57,553 nt of DNA, taken from an uncultured Clostridia bacterium. GTDB lineage: Bacteria > Bacillota > Clostridia > Christensenellales > Aristaeellaceae. The notes under the pieces are model-generated. The model had not been told where the DNA came from. It worked only from the letters and a program-made list of their open reading frames with translations, and made no database searches. The DNA lies in the NCBI GenBank assembly GCA_946408995.1, contig CAMJUL010000017.1, positions 1 to 57,553 on the forward strand. Direction: 5' to 3'. The position numbers were made by a program, and so were the translations under genes. Of the stretch, positions 7,710 through 15,883 are shown piece by piece. The first letter of the stretch is position 1. The number at the start of each line of letters is the position of its first letter.

Positions 7710-10658
7710 ATGAAACCGTCCACGAAAAGGACACTGAAAAAGCTCTTCCTCAACGTGTCCGCAGGGCTGTTCTGCATCGTGTTCACCGGCAACATCATCG
7801 CCGGGGAGAACGCCGGGCAGATCAACCAGTTTCTCGGGACCAAGACCAGCAAAACCATTTCCACCCTGCCCGCCGGCCAGGAAGAAGGGTACGCCCGGTA
7901 TTTTGACAGCCGCTTTTCCTCCGTCGCCGAGCTGAAGAAGGCCGGGGAGGAAAAGGTGCGTGAAGTGGAAGGAGAGGGCATCGTCCTGCTGAAAAACGAA
8001 GGGGGCATTTTGCCCCTGGCCGCAGGCAGCAAGGTCAGCCTGGTGGGCGTGACGGTGATGGATCCCGTCTACGGCGGGACCGGATCCGGCGCCGTGGACG
8101 CGGACGGCGCCCCCAATTATTATGATGTGCTTACCGGCGCGGGCTATACGGTGGTGGACAAGCCCCTGCTGGATTATTATGTGGAAAACGAGGCCAAGCG
8201 CAACACCTATGAAATCGGCGAGGTCCGCTGGAAAAAAATCAGCAAAAACCACGACGACACCCTGGGCCAGGGCGAGGACGTCCTCTACGTGGTGGGCCGC
8301 GTGGGCGGCGAGGGCGACGATGTGACCGCCGAAAAGGAGGATGCCCTGGACGGCGATTACCTGACGCTGAACGAAGATGAACGCTCCATCCTGGAAGGGC
8401 TCAAGGAGCTCAAGGACGAGGGCGCCGTCCGGTCCGTTACCGTGATCATCAACAGCGCCAACCCCATTTCCACCGCATTCCTGTATGAAGAGGAATACGG
8501 CGTGGACGCCGCGCTGTGGGTGGGTTCCGTGGGGCAGACCGGCCTGTACGCGGTGGGCGACGTGCTCTCCGGCGCGGTGAACCCCTCCGGCTCCCTGCCG
8601 GACACCTGGTGGATGGACAACCGGCAGAACCCGGTCATGAACAATTTCGGCTCCTACGCCTATGCGGACGCCGAAAAATACAATTTCGGCGCTTTCTCCT
8701 CCTTCGGCAAATACGTGGTCTATCAGGAGGGCATCTACCTGGGGTACAAATACACCGAGACCCGGTATGAGGATGCGGTCATGGGCACCGGGAACGCCGG
8801 GAATTTCGCCTATAACAGCGTGGTCTCCTTCCCCTTCGGGTTCGGGCTGAGCTATTCCAGCTTCTCCTTCTCCGGCATCCAATGTGAAAAGACCGGCGAG
8901 GGACGCAGCACAGCCTATGAAATGACCGTCACCGTGACCAACACCGGCAATACTGCCGGCAAGAAGACCGTGCAGGTCTATGCCCAGAAGCCCTACACCG
9001 ATTATGACAGGGCCCATCAGATCGAAAAGGCCGCGGTGGAACTGGCCGGCTACGCCAAGACCGCCCTCCTTGCCCCCGGCGCGAGCGAAACTGTGAAGAT
9101 CACCGTGCCGGAATACTTCTTGACCACCTACGACACCTTCGGCACCGGCGCTTACATCCTGGAGGACGGCACCTACTACCTGACGTGCGCAGAGAACGCC
9201 CATCAGGCGGCCAACAACATCCTGGCCGTCAAGGGCTTCGGGGCGGACAGCGGCATGGCAGGCACCGGCGACCCCTCCCTGGTCTACTCCTTTGAGCAGG
9301 CCTTCGACAAGGACACCTATGCCAAGGCCATGGGCACCGGCGCCGACGTAACGCCCCTGTTCCAGCAGGCGGACATAAACCGCTATGAGGGCCGCGGGGA
9401 CAATGCCATCGTCTATTATTCCCGCAGCGACTGGGAGGGCACCGTCACCAAAGGCAATGTGAAGCTGACCATGACCGATGCCATGGCCGCCGATGTGGTG
9501 CTGGACGACAGCGACCTGCCCGACGCCTCCAAGGCGGAATTCCCGGTGATGGGCAAAAACGCGAACCTGCAGTTGGTCAATATGATGGATTACGCCTACG
9601 ACGATCCCCAGTGGGACGTGTTCATGGACCAGCTGACCTATGAGGAACTGGCAGCCGTTACCCTGACCGGCCTGAGGGAGACCGCGGGCGTCAGCAGCGT
9701 AGGCAAGCCTGCCACCATCGACCACAACGGTCCCTCCGGCGTCACCCAGAAATATTCCATCGGCGCCAACGGCTATGCCACTGTAAACAACGATCCCGGC
9801 AAGGACCTGAAGGGCACCTGCTATCCCTGCAACGGCATCATCTCCGCCACTTTCAACGACCGCCTGGCCGAGGAAGTGGGCGAACTGATCGGTGAGGACG
9901 CCATGTGGGCAGGCTACGCCGGCCTGTACGGAACCGGCCTCAACATTCACCGCTCCCCCTACGCCGGCCGCGTCTTTGAGTACTATTCCGAGGACGGCAC
10001 CCTCACTGGCCTCATCGACACCGCCGAAACCCGTGGCATCCAGTCCAAGGGCGTCTATGTGTACAACAAGCACTTTGTCCTCAACGACCAGGAGAACAAC
10101 CGTGCCGGCATCGGCACCTGGATCCCGGAACAGGCCCTGCGGGAAAACTACCTGCGCGCTTTCGAGCTTCCCATCCTCAACGCCGATGCCAAATGCGTCA
10201 TGACCGGCTACAACCGCCTGGGCGTGAACTGGTGCGGCGCCTATTCCTCCCTGCTCACCGACTGGCTCCGGGGCGAGGCCGGCATGAAGGGCTTCGCGGT
10301 CAGCGATATGTACGACGCCTCCTACATGGTGCCCGTGCATGAGATCGTCGCCGGCAACGACATCCCCGACGGCGAATTGGACCTGACCAGCTTGAACGCA
10401 TACGGGCCCAAGGGGGACAAGGCCAACGCCGCCGTGGCGCAGGCCATGCGCGAATCCACCAAGCGGGTCATGTACACCGTGCTCCATTCCCGCGGCATGG
10501 ACGGCATCAGCGAATACACCAAGGTGGTCTCCGTGACCCCCTGGTGGCAGACGGCCCTGAACGTGGCCCAGTGGACCCTGCTGGGGCTCTCCGTACTGGC
10601 CCTGGGCCTGCTGCTGGCCGATATCTACGGCAAAAAGACGATCCGCAAAAAAGCCTGA
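7710..10658 (+). CDS. Membrane-anchored GH3 beta-glycosidase with reversed domain order
   Basis: A 982-residue GH3 enzyme. The GH3 C-domain comes first (about 85-390, VVSFPFGFGLSYSSF at its end), then a fibronectin III-like domain (about 395-500), then the catalytic TIM barrel (about 615-930). This swapped order is known in Ruminococcus albus and Butyrivibrio beta-glucosidases. The nucleophile is Asp866 in VSDMYD, the likely acid/base is Glu201 in GGEGDD, and substrate-binding Lys-His is at 787-788. A hydrophobic N-terminal stretch (about 12-32) and a C-terminal helix (about 950-972, then KKTIRKKA) suggest it is tethered at both ends, with catalysis outside. Likely substrates are beta-glucosides or beta-xylosides. 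Confidence 0.9.
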   Translation: MKPSTKRTLKKLFLNVSAGLFCIVFTGNIIAGENAGQINQFLGTKTSKTISTLPAGQEEGYARYFDSRFSSVAELKKAGEEKVREVEGEGIVLLKNEGGILPLAAGSKVSLVGVTVMDPVYGGTGSGAVDADGAPNYYDVLTGAGYTVVDKPLLDYYVENEAKRNTYEIGEVRWKKISKNHDDTLGQGEDVLYVVGRVGGEGDDVTAEKEDALDGDYLTLNEDERSILEGLKELKDEGAVRSVTVIINSANPISTAFLYEEEYGVDAALWVGSVGQTGLYAVGDVLSGAVNPSGSLPDTWWMDNRQNPVMNNFGSYAYADAEKYNFGAFSSFGKYVVYQEGIYLGYKYTETRYEDAVMGTGNAGNFAYNSVVSFPFGFGLSYSSFSFSGIQCEKTGEGRSTAYEMTVTVTNTGNTAGKKTVQVYAQKPYTDYDRAHQIEKAAVELAGYAKTALLAPGASETVKITVPEYFLTTYDTFGTGAYILEDGTYYLTCAENAHQAANNILAVKGFGADSGMAGTGDPSLVYSFEQAFDKDTYAKAMGTGADVTPLFQQADINRYEGRGDNAIVYYSRSDWEGTVTKGNVKLTMTDAMAADVVLDDSDLPDASKAEFPVMGKNANLQLVNMMDYAYDDPQWDVFMDQLTYEELAAVTLTGLRETAGVSSVGKPATIDHNGPSGVTQKYSIGANGYATVNNDPGKDLKGTCYPCNGIISATFNDRLAEEVGELIGEDAMWAGYAGLYGTGLNIHRSPYAGRVFEYYSEDGTLTGLIDTAETRGIQSKGVYVYNKHFVLNDQENNRAGIGTWIPEQALRENYLRAFELPILNADAKCVMTGYNRLGVNWCGAYSSLLTDWLRGEAGMKGFAVSDMYDASYMVPVHEIVAGNDIPDGELDLTSLNAYGPKGDKANAAVAQAMRESTKRVMYTVLHSRGMDGISEYTKVVSVTPWWQTALNVAQWTLLGLSVLALGLLLADIYGKKTIRKKA

Positions 10659-10672
10659 CCCTTTGCTTTCCC

Positions 10673-10705
10673 GCGCCGGCGGTCCCCTGGACCGCCGGCG
10701 CATTT
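10673..10705 (+). terminator. Intrinsic terminator after the inverted GH3
   Basis: A perfect 13-bp stem (GCGCCGGCGGTCC, 10673-10685, with its complement at 10689-10701), a 3-nt loop, then ATTTT. The T-run is short but the stem is very strong. Confidence 0.85.
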
Positions 10706-10749
10706 TGCTTTCCAGGCGCTTTTTCCCGGCATCGTCCTTTGGCCCGGCA

Positions 10750-10778
10750 TTGTAAAAAAGGATTGTTTGTGGTATATT
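10750..10778 (+). promoter_or_regulatory. Sigma-A-type promoter for the LytTR two-component operon
   Basis: TTGTAA (10750-10755), a 17-nt spacer and TATATT (10773-10778), about 40 nt before the TTG start at 10816. Confidence 0.6.
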
Positions 10779-10815
10779 TGTACCAGTTTGAAACCTGTGC
10801 CTGGGAGGTGGGCCC

Positions 10816-11520
10816 TTGCTGTTGATAGCGGTGGTGGACGATGACCCAAAGGACGCGGCCCTGCTGAAAAGCCGTATTGAAGAATATTGCCGGAAAGCCG
10901 ATCAGACAGTCCTGGTGCGCATATACCGGGACGGGCTGGATTTTATCCGCAGCGCGGAAACCGCGGACATTGTTTTCCTGGATATCCAGATGGAAAAGCT
11001 GGACGGGCTTGAAACCGCCCGGATCATGCGCAAAATCAACCATGAAACGGTTCTGGTCTTCGTGACCAACATGGCCCAGTTTGCCATCAAAGGCTATGAA
11101 GTGGACGCCCTGGACTTCATCCTCAAGCCGCCCTCCCGCGCCTCCATCGCCTACGTGATGGACAAGGCGCTGAAACGGCTGGACAATACTGCCCGGGTCC
11201 TGTTTTCCCTCAAAACGCCGGAGGGCACCATCAGCCTGGCCGCCAACGACATCACCTATGTGGAGGTCTTTGATCACAACCTGGTCTACCATACCACCCG
11301 GGGGGACCACACCGTCCGGGGACGGCTGTCCGACGTCACCGAAAAGCTGGACCCGGAACGGTTCGTCCTGTGCAGCCGGTCCTACATTGTCAATCTCCGG
11401 CATGTTTCCAATGTGACGAGCGATTCGCTGACCATTGGCGATACCCGGATCCCCGTTTCCAAATCCCACCGCAAGGAACTGATGGAACGCTTTTCCAGCT
11501 ATTTAGGGGACAGTCTATGA
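10816..11520 (+). CDS. LytTR-family response regulator
   Basis: A 234-residue response regulator. The receiver domain (about 1-118) has the acidic pocket VVDDD (8-10), phospho-acceptor Asp56 in VFLDIQM and the conserved Lys in FILKPP. The C-terminal LytTR DNA-binding domain (about 130-232) includes the typical FVLCSRSYIVNLRHV and IPVSKSHRKEL. It starts at TTG 10816, with GGAGG seven bases upstream; no ATG fits. Its stop overlaps the start of the kinase gene (ATGA), so the two are co-translated. Family members control virulence, competence or carbon-source genes. The two GH3 genes just downstream, with shared upstream motifs, are the natural candidate targets. Confidence 0.93.
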   Translation: MLLIAVVDDDPKDAALLKSRIEEYCRKADQTVLVRIYRDGLDFIRSAETADIVFLDIQMEKLDGLETARIMRKINHETVLVFVTNMAQFAIKGYEVDALDFILKPPSRASIAYVMDKALKRLDNTARVLFSLKTPEGTISLAANDITYVEVFDHNLVYHTTRGDHTVRGRLSDVTEKLDPERFVLCSRSYIVNLRHVSNVTSDSLTIGDTRIPVSKSHRKELMERFSSYLGDSL

Positions 11521-12866
11521 TCTCGGATACCATTTGGATCGGGGCCATCGACCACCGCATCTCTGCCGCGGTCATCTTTTTTGTGCTGGCCCTTCTTTTG
11601 AATACCGGCGAGAAGCGCAAGGCTTTCCCCCTGCGGGCGGCCGGCTCTTTCCTGGCCATGTGCTTTGTCAGCTGGCTCCTGCGCTCTTTCAGCGACAACG
11701 CGGCCTTCAGCACCCATGCCCGTGCCCTGGGCTACGGCCTGCATCTTTTGACGATGCACCTGATGTTTGTGGGCATGAGCCATTTCTGCTACCGGGCCGC
11801 CAAGGCCGAAGTCCTCTACAACGGGCTCCTTGCGCTGACCATTTTCAAAATCGCCTGGAACAGCTTCAAGACCGGCAGCAGCATCCTTTTGCTCAACAGC
11901 ATGGATGCGCCCTGGGGACAGTACAGCATCGCCGGCTCCCTGGTGTCCTACCTGGTCTACATCAGCATCTGTCTGCTCCTGTGGTTTCTGTACCGCAAGC
12001 TGGTCCGGGAGCCGCCCTATCATGCCCCGGTGCGGGTGCTCCTCCTTCTGTCCGCCGTTTTTCTTGCCGTGCAGCTGATCCTTGAATACTGCGGACATGT
12101 CTTCACCGCCGGCATTGACGCCCTGTTCCTGTATTACCTGTGCGCCCTTTTGTATACGCTGCTCAATTACGCCGCCCTGCTGATGATTGCCGCCATCGAC
12201 AGCTTCCGTCACGAAAACCGCACCATGCACGATTTCATCAGCAACAAGATGCGCTACTATGAAATGAGCCACGACGGCATCGTCTCCCTCCAGACCAAAT
12301 GCCACGATCTCAAGCACCAGATTGCCGCCATCCGGTCCGAGGCAGGCAAAGCCCGGTTCAACGAATACCTGGATGAACTGGAGGATACCATCAACGAATA
12401 TTCCACCGTCATTGAGACCGGCTGCCAGGCGGTGGACATTGTGCTGACCGAAAAAAACATCCTGTGCACCTCCGCCCAGGTCCGCTTTTCCTACATGATC
12501 GATGGCTCCCTGTTCTCCTTCCTGACCGAACGGGAGATTTATTCCCTGTTCGGGAACGCCCTGGACAACGCCCTGGAGGCGGTGGTGAAGATCCCGGATC
12601 CCTCCGCCCGCCTGATCACGCTCAAAAGCAATACCCGCGGGGACCTGGTGGTGCTCCAGGTGGAAAACACCTTCGAGGGCACCGTGACCCTGATGGACAA
12701 CGCCCTGCCCCAGACCACCAAGCAGGGGAGCGGGCACGGGTTCGGACTCCGCTCCATTCACCATATCGCCCGGAAGCACGGCGGCATGATGTCCGTCCGC
12801 ACCGAAAACGGCATCTTCAAGCTGACCGTGGTGATGCGTCCGGAAAATGCCCGGGCGCGGGGATAA
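11517..12866 (+). CDS. AgrC-like sensor histidine kinase (GHKL type)
   Basis: A 449-residue membrane sensor kinase. The first roughly 225 residues hold six or seven hydrophobic helices and almost no extracellular domain, as in AgrC/ComD-type sensors. The cytoplasmic part has the dimerisation motif CHDLKHQI with His263 as likely phospho-acceptor, then a GHKL ATPase domain with N-box NALDNALEA and G-box GHGFGLRSI. It overlaps the response regulator by 4 nt. AgrC relatives often sense peptides, but no small peptide or AgrB-like gene is visible beside it, so a membrane-diffusible or sugar-derived signal is equally possible. The partner is clearly the LytTR regulator. Confidence 0.92.
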   Translation: MISDTIWIGAIDHRISAAVIFFVLALLLNTGEKRKAFPLRAAGSFLAMCFVSWLLRSFSDNAAFSTHARALGYGLHLLTMHLMFVGMSHFCYRAAKAEVLYNGLLALTIFKIAWNSFKTGSSILLLNSMDAPWGQYSIAGSLVSYLVYISICLLLWFLYRKLVREPPYHAPVRVLLLLSAVFLAVQLILEYCGHVFTAGIDALFLYYLCALLYTLLNYAALLMIAAIDSFRHENRTMHDFISNKMRYYEMSHDGIVSLQTKCHDLKHQIAAIRSEAGKARFNEYLDELEDTINEYSTVIETGCQAVDIVLTEKNILCTSAQVRFSYMIDGSLFSFLTEREIYSLFGNALDNALEAVVKIPDPSARLITLKSNTRGDLVVLQVENTFEGTVTLMDNALPQTTKQGSGHGFGLRSIHHIARKHGGMMSVRTENGIFKLTVVMRPENARARG

Positions 12867-12871
12867 ATCAC

Positions 12872-12897
12872 CGGCTGCGTTCTGCAGCCGCTTTTTT
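12872..12897 (+). terminator. Intrinsic terminator after the sensor kinase
   Basis: Stem CGGCTGC (12872-12878) with GCAGCCG (12884-12890), 5-nt loop, then CTTTTTTATT. Confidence 0.92.
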
Positions 12898-12936
12898 ATT
12901 CCCTGTCTGCCCCTTCCGTTTTCCCGGAGGAGGCCG

Positions 12937-13043
12937 TTCACGTCATTTTTTTGTCGTAAACGGGCAGAAATGTTCCTTACGGTCATCAGGTGGAATTTCA
13001 TGCCATTTTTCTTTTTTCTTCTATATCGCTGTGTTATGATATC
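12937..13043 (+). promoter_or_regulatory. Conserved regulatory block upstream of the first tandem GH3
   Basis: Motifs in order: TTCACG (12937), TGTCG (12952), ACGGTC (12979), TTCATG (12997), a CATTT-T-CTTTTTTC tract, and an ATGATATC box (13036-13043) that overlaps a TATGAT -10. The same motifs with the same spacing up to the T-tract are found upstream of the second tandem GH3 (15683-15784). CGTAA (12955-12959) and TTACG form an inverted repeat. There is no good -35, as expected for activator-dependent transcription. I infer binding by the neighbouring LytTR regulator. Confidence 0.55.
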
Positions 13044-13106
13044 CGTACTGATAAAGGGCTGTGCGTCCCGTCCGCCGGGAATGCAAGCCCGGAAGGAGAA
13101 TGGAAA

Positions 13107-15482
13107 ATGAAAAGAATCCTCTGCCTGCTCGCGGCCCTGACCCTTGTCATGAGCCTGCTCCCTTCCGCCCTGGCCGTGGAGGACGGGTATCTTCCCGCCC
13201 CCTATGACCCCAATCAGGCCGACCCCACGGCCACCTATCTGGAGCCCGTCTTTTACCAGAATGAAAACGGTCCCGCCATCGGCGTCACCACCGTGGGCGT
13301 CATCGTCAGGGACGGCCTGTACTTCAAAGACCTGAACAACAACAAGGAACTGGATCCCAGCGAAGACTGGCGTCTGGACGCCAGGACCCGCGCCGAAGAT
13401 CTGGTCAGCAAAATGGCCCTGGAGGACCAGGCGGGCTTCCTGTTCAATGCCCTGGCCATCACTCCCGGCGTTCCCAAACTGGCCCTGGCCCTGAACGAAG
13501 ACGGCACTGTGAACCCCGCCGCCATCGTCACCGTCCTTGGAGAGGGCGAAGAGTCCAAGAACGCCTACGCCAGCGGCTTCGCGGGCCTTGACTCCTTTGT
13601 CATCAACACCCAGAAGATCCGCGCCGGCGTTTATCGCGGCGGCCTCAACTTCGACGCTTCCACCGTGGCCCTCTACAACAACATTGTCACCGAAATGGCC
13701 GAGGCTGACGCCGCCCTGCGCGGGGTCCCCGTCATCCCCATGACCATCCTCTCCAACCCCATTTCCGCCGGCTTCCCGGATTCCCAGGGCATGGCTGCCG
13801 CCGTCATGGGGGACGGCAGCTATGACGCCATCCGCGACTTTGCGGAAGTCGACCGTCAGATGTGGGTCGCTCAGGGCATCAACGCCATGTACGGCCCCCA
13901 GGTGGACCTGGTGACCGATCCCCGCTGGCCCCGCAACTTTGAGACCTATTCCGAACGCCCCGACGTCACTGCCGGCATCATCACCGCCCTGGTGGACGGC
14001 TACCACATGGGCACCGACGGCCTGAAGCCCGGCGCCGTGGCGCTCTCCGTCAAGCACTTCCCCGGTGACGGCGCCGCCGAAAACGGCTTTGAATCCCACA
14101 CCGCCCAGGGCCAGTGGCGCCTGTATCCCACCCCCGGCTCCCTGGAAAAATACCAGCTGGTCGCCTTCCAGGCCGCCATTGACGCCAAGTGCGGCTCCAT
14201 CATGCCCTGCTACTCCCGCGACGCCGCCGACGCCCGCAGCGCCGTGCAGACCTACCGCGGCCACGAAGTCCAGGTCAACCAGCTGGGCTCCGCCTACAAC
14301 AAGGAGATCATTACCACCCTGCTCCGCGATGTCATGGGCTTTGACGGCTACGTCAACACCGACTCCGGCATCGTCACCGGCCAGACCTTCGGCGTTGAGG
14401 AGAAGAGCCTGACCGAACGCTATGCCACCTTGATTGCCGCAGGCAGCGACGCCATCGGCTCCGGTCTGCGCACAGATCTGGTCATGGAAGCGGTGGAGAA
14501 CGGCATCCTCGCCAAGGAAGACCTGGACCGCGCCAACATCAACCGCGCCGTTTCCATCTTCGAACAGGGCCGGTTCGACAATCCCTATCTGGATTACCTG
14601 AAGGCCGACGAAGTCCGCGCCGCCAATCTGGAGACCGCTTCCGCGCAGGCGTATGCCCTGCATCAGAAAGCCGTCGTGCTCATGAAGAACCATGAGAAAG
14701 CGCTCCCCCTGGCTGCCGACGCCGGCACCAAGCTCTATATCGCCTCCTTCACCGGCAACGGCGAGGATGAGGATATGCTCGCCGCGCTGACCGAGCTTTT
14801 CACCGCGAAGGGCTTTGAGATCGTGGACAAGGCCAAGGATGCCGAAGTCGCCTACTTCTATGTCCAGCCCAAGGCCACCACTTCCACCAACGGCACCGCC
14901 TCCGAGGGCATCCTGAGTCTTGTGGAAGACTATGAAGTGGATGAACGCGAAATGTCCGGCGGCGGCAGTGGCTTCGGCCAGGGCGTCGTGGCTACCCAGA
15001 ACAAGACCGGCGAAAAGATCGAGGTCACCACGCTGGCCGATGTCGACAAGCTTGCCAAGGCCGCCAATACCGTGCACGAAAACGGCGGCAAGGTCGTGGC
15101 GACCATCGTCTGCTCCTCTCCCTGGATCCTGACCAACCTGGAGCCCTACTGTGACGCCCTGCTCGCCCAGTACACCACCTCCGGCGCTTCTCTGAACAAT
15201 GCCCGCAAGGCCCAGGTCGACGTCATTACCGGCGCCTTCAACCCCACCGGCAAACTGCCCGTGACCCTGGTCTCCTCCGAGGAGGTCATCGCCCTGACCT
15301 ACGGCGTTGAGCTGGAAGACGGCACCGTGGCCGAGATCTGCGCCTCCCCCAACGACGTGCCCGGCTACGACAAGGATCAGTACATCGATCCCGAAGTGCT
15401 CTCCAAGGTCCCCGGCGGCAGCTATGCCTACTGTGACGCCGACGGCAATTACTACTTCTCCGGCTTCGGCCTGAGCTACTGA
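13107..15482 (+). CDS. Secreted GH3 beta-glycosidase, tandem copy 1
   Basis: A 791-residue GH3 enzyme in normal domain order. It begins with a type I signal peptide ending SALA, so it is exported; no lipobox or sortase motif is seen. The catalytic barrel has the KHFPGDG substrate-binding motif (Lys316-His317) and NTDSG with the likely nucleophile Asp419, followed by the GH3 C-domain. The run DLNNNKELDPSEDW near residue 75 resembles a calcium loop seen in this subgroup. GH3 activities include beta-glucosidase and beta-xylosidase; specificity is not clear. The ATG at 13107 follows AAGGAG. It is a close paralogue of the next gene, and their last 72 codons encode identical protein. Confidence 0.9.
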   Translation: MKRILCLLAALTLVMSLLPSALAVEDGYLPAPYDPNQADPTATYLEPVFYQNENGPAIGVTTVGVIVRDGLYFKDLNNNKELDPSEDWRLDARTRAEDLVSKMALEDQAGFLFNALAITPGVPKLALALNEDGTVNPAAIVTVLGEGEESKNAYASGFAGLDSFVINTQKIRAGVYRGGLNFDASTVALYNNIVTEMAEADAALRGVPVIPMTILSNPISAGFPDSQGMAAAVMGDGSYDAIRDFAEVDRQMWVAQGINAMYGPQVDLVTDPRWPRNFETYSERPDVTAGIITALVDGYHMGTDGLKPGAVALSVKHFPGDGAAENGFESHTAQGQWRLYPTPGSLEKYQLVAFQAAIDAKCGSIMPCYSRDAADARSAVQTYRGHEVQVNQLGSAYNKEIITTLLRDVMGFDGYVNTDSGIVTGQTFGVEEKSLTERYATLIAAGSDAIGSGLRTDLVMEAVENGILAKEDLDRANINRAVSIFEQGRFDNPYLDYLKADEVRAANLETASAQAYALHQKAVVLMKNHEKALPLAADAGTKLYIASFTGNGEDEDMLAALTELFTAKGFEIVDKAKDAEVAYFYVQPKATTSTNGTASEGILSLVEDYEVDEREMSGGGSGFGQGVVATQNKTGEKIEVTTLADVDKLAKAANTVHENGGKVVATIVCSSPWILTNLEPYCDALLAQYTTSGASLNNARKAQVDVITGAFNPTGKLPVTLVSSEEVIALTYGVELEDGTVAEICASPNDVPGYDKDQYIDPEVLSKVPGGSYAYCDADGNYYFSGFGLSY
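15312..15427 (+). repeat. 116-nt identical repeat, copy 1 (3' end of GH3 copy 1)
   Basis: These 116 nt are identical to 18071-18186. The wider 3' end from 15267 to the stop differs from the second copy at only 8 synonymous sites in 216 nt, although the rest of the two genes has diverged much more. This fits recent gene conversion. Confidence 0.85.
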
Positions 15483-15499
15483 TTTTTCCTATCTTCCTG

Positions 15500-15581
15500 C
15501 CGGGGCTGCTTAGGCAGCCCCGGTCCCGGATCGGGCTGTGCGCTCCCGCGCGTTTTACGCGCCGGGGCGCACAGCTTTTTT
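15500..15581 (+). terminator. Tandem hairpins and terminator after GH3 copy 1
   Basis: A perfect 10-bp stem CCGGGGCTGC/GCAGCCCCGG (15500-15523) has no T-run. It is followed by a second long stem, GCTGTGCGC (15535-15543) with GCGCACAGC (15567-15575), which encloses GCGCG/CGCGC and ends in TTTTTT. The second is a classic intrinsic terminator. Confidence 0.88.
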
Positions 15582-15883
15582 CCGTCCTGAAAGCGATCCG
15601 TTTGGCTCCGCGTACGTTCTTCCTCCCCTCAAAGGACCCTCCGGGCAGTTTCTGTCCGTTATCCTGCCAAAAACGGCATCCATTCACGCTCTTTTTTTGT
15701 CGCGAAACATAATTCGTGTGTTTTACGGTCGATAACCGCGCATTCATGACATTTGTCTTTTTTCCGTGGGCCTGACATGATATCATGGTTCTGTCAGATG
15801 ATCCATCCTGGAACCTCTCTACATGGGCAGACCCGTTCCGGCCAGCCGGATGGGTCCGGCCCGAAAGAAAAGGAGAAAGGCAC
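15582..15883 (+). other. Gene-free leader of GH3 copy 2
   Basis: About 300 nt with no supported gene. It holds the conserved regulatory block (15683-15784) and, from about 15790, a roughly 90-nt leader to the ATG at 15884 with AAGGAG as ribosome site. Nothing else stands out. Confidence 0.5.
15683..15784 (+). promoter_or_regulatory. Conserved regulatory block upstream of the second tandem GH3
   Basis: TTCACG (15683), TGTCG (15698), ACGGTC (15725), TTCATG, CATTTGTCTTTTTTC and ATGATATC (15777-15784). Distances TTCACG to TGTCG (15) and TGTCG to ACGGTC (27) are identical to the block at 12937-13043, while the sequence between is not conserved. The final gap to ATGATATC is 5 nt shorter. Conserved motifs in a diverged background suggest protein-binding sites. 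Confidence 0.55.

Noticed and set aside
7314-10703. A 1129-codon open frame on the minus strand opposite the inverted GH3
   Set aside because: It mirrors the GH3 codon pattern, has low-complexity Gly/His/Val-rich protein, no ribosome site and no recognisable domain. It is an artefact of high GC at third codon positions.
11499-15077. A 1192-codon minus-strand frame opposite the kinase and first tandem GH3
   Set aside because: It spans a terminator and promoter of the other strand and encodes repetitive, domain-free protein. The kinase and GH3 on the plus strand are clearly real.
15588-15601. A CcpA-like cre site (TGAAAGCGATCCGT)
   Set aside because: Only about 11 of 14 positions fit and the 3' half is poor. 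It lies within the tail of a terminator region, about 100 nt before the conserved block.
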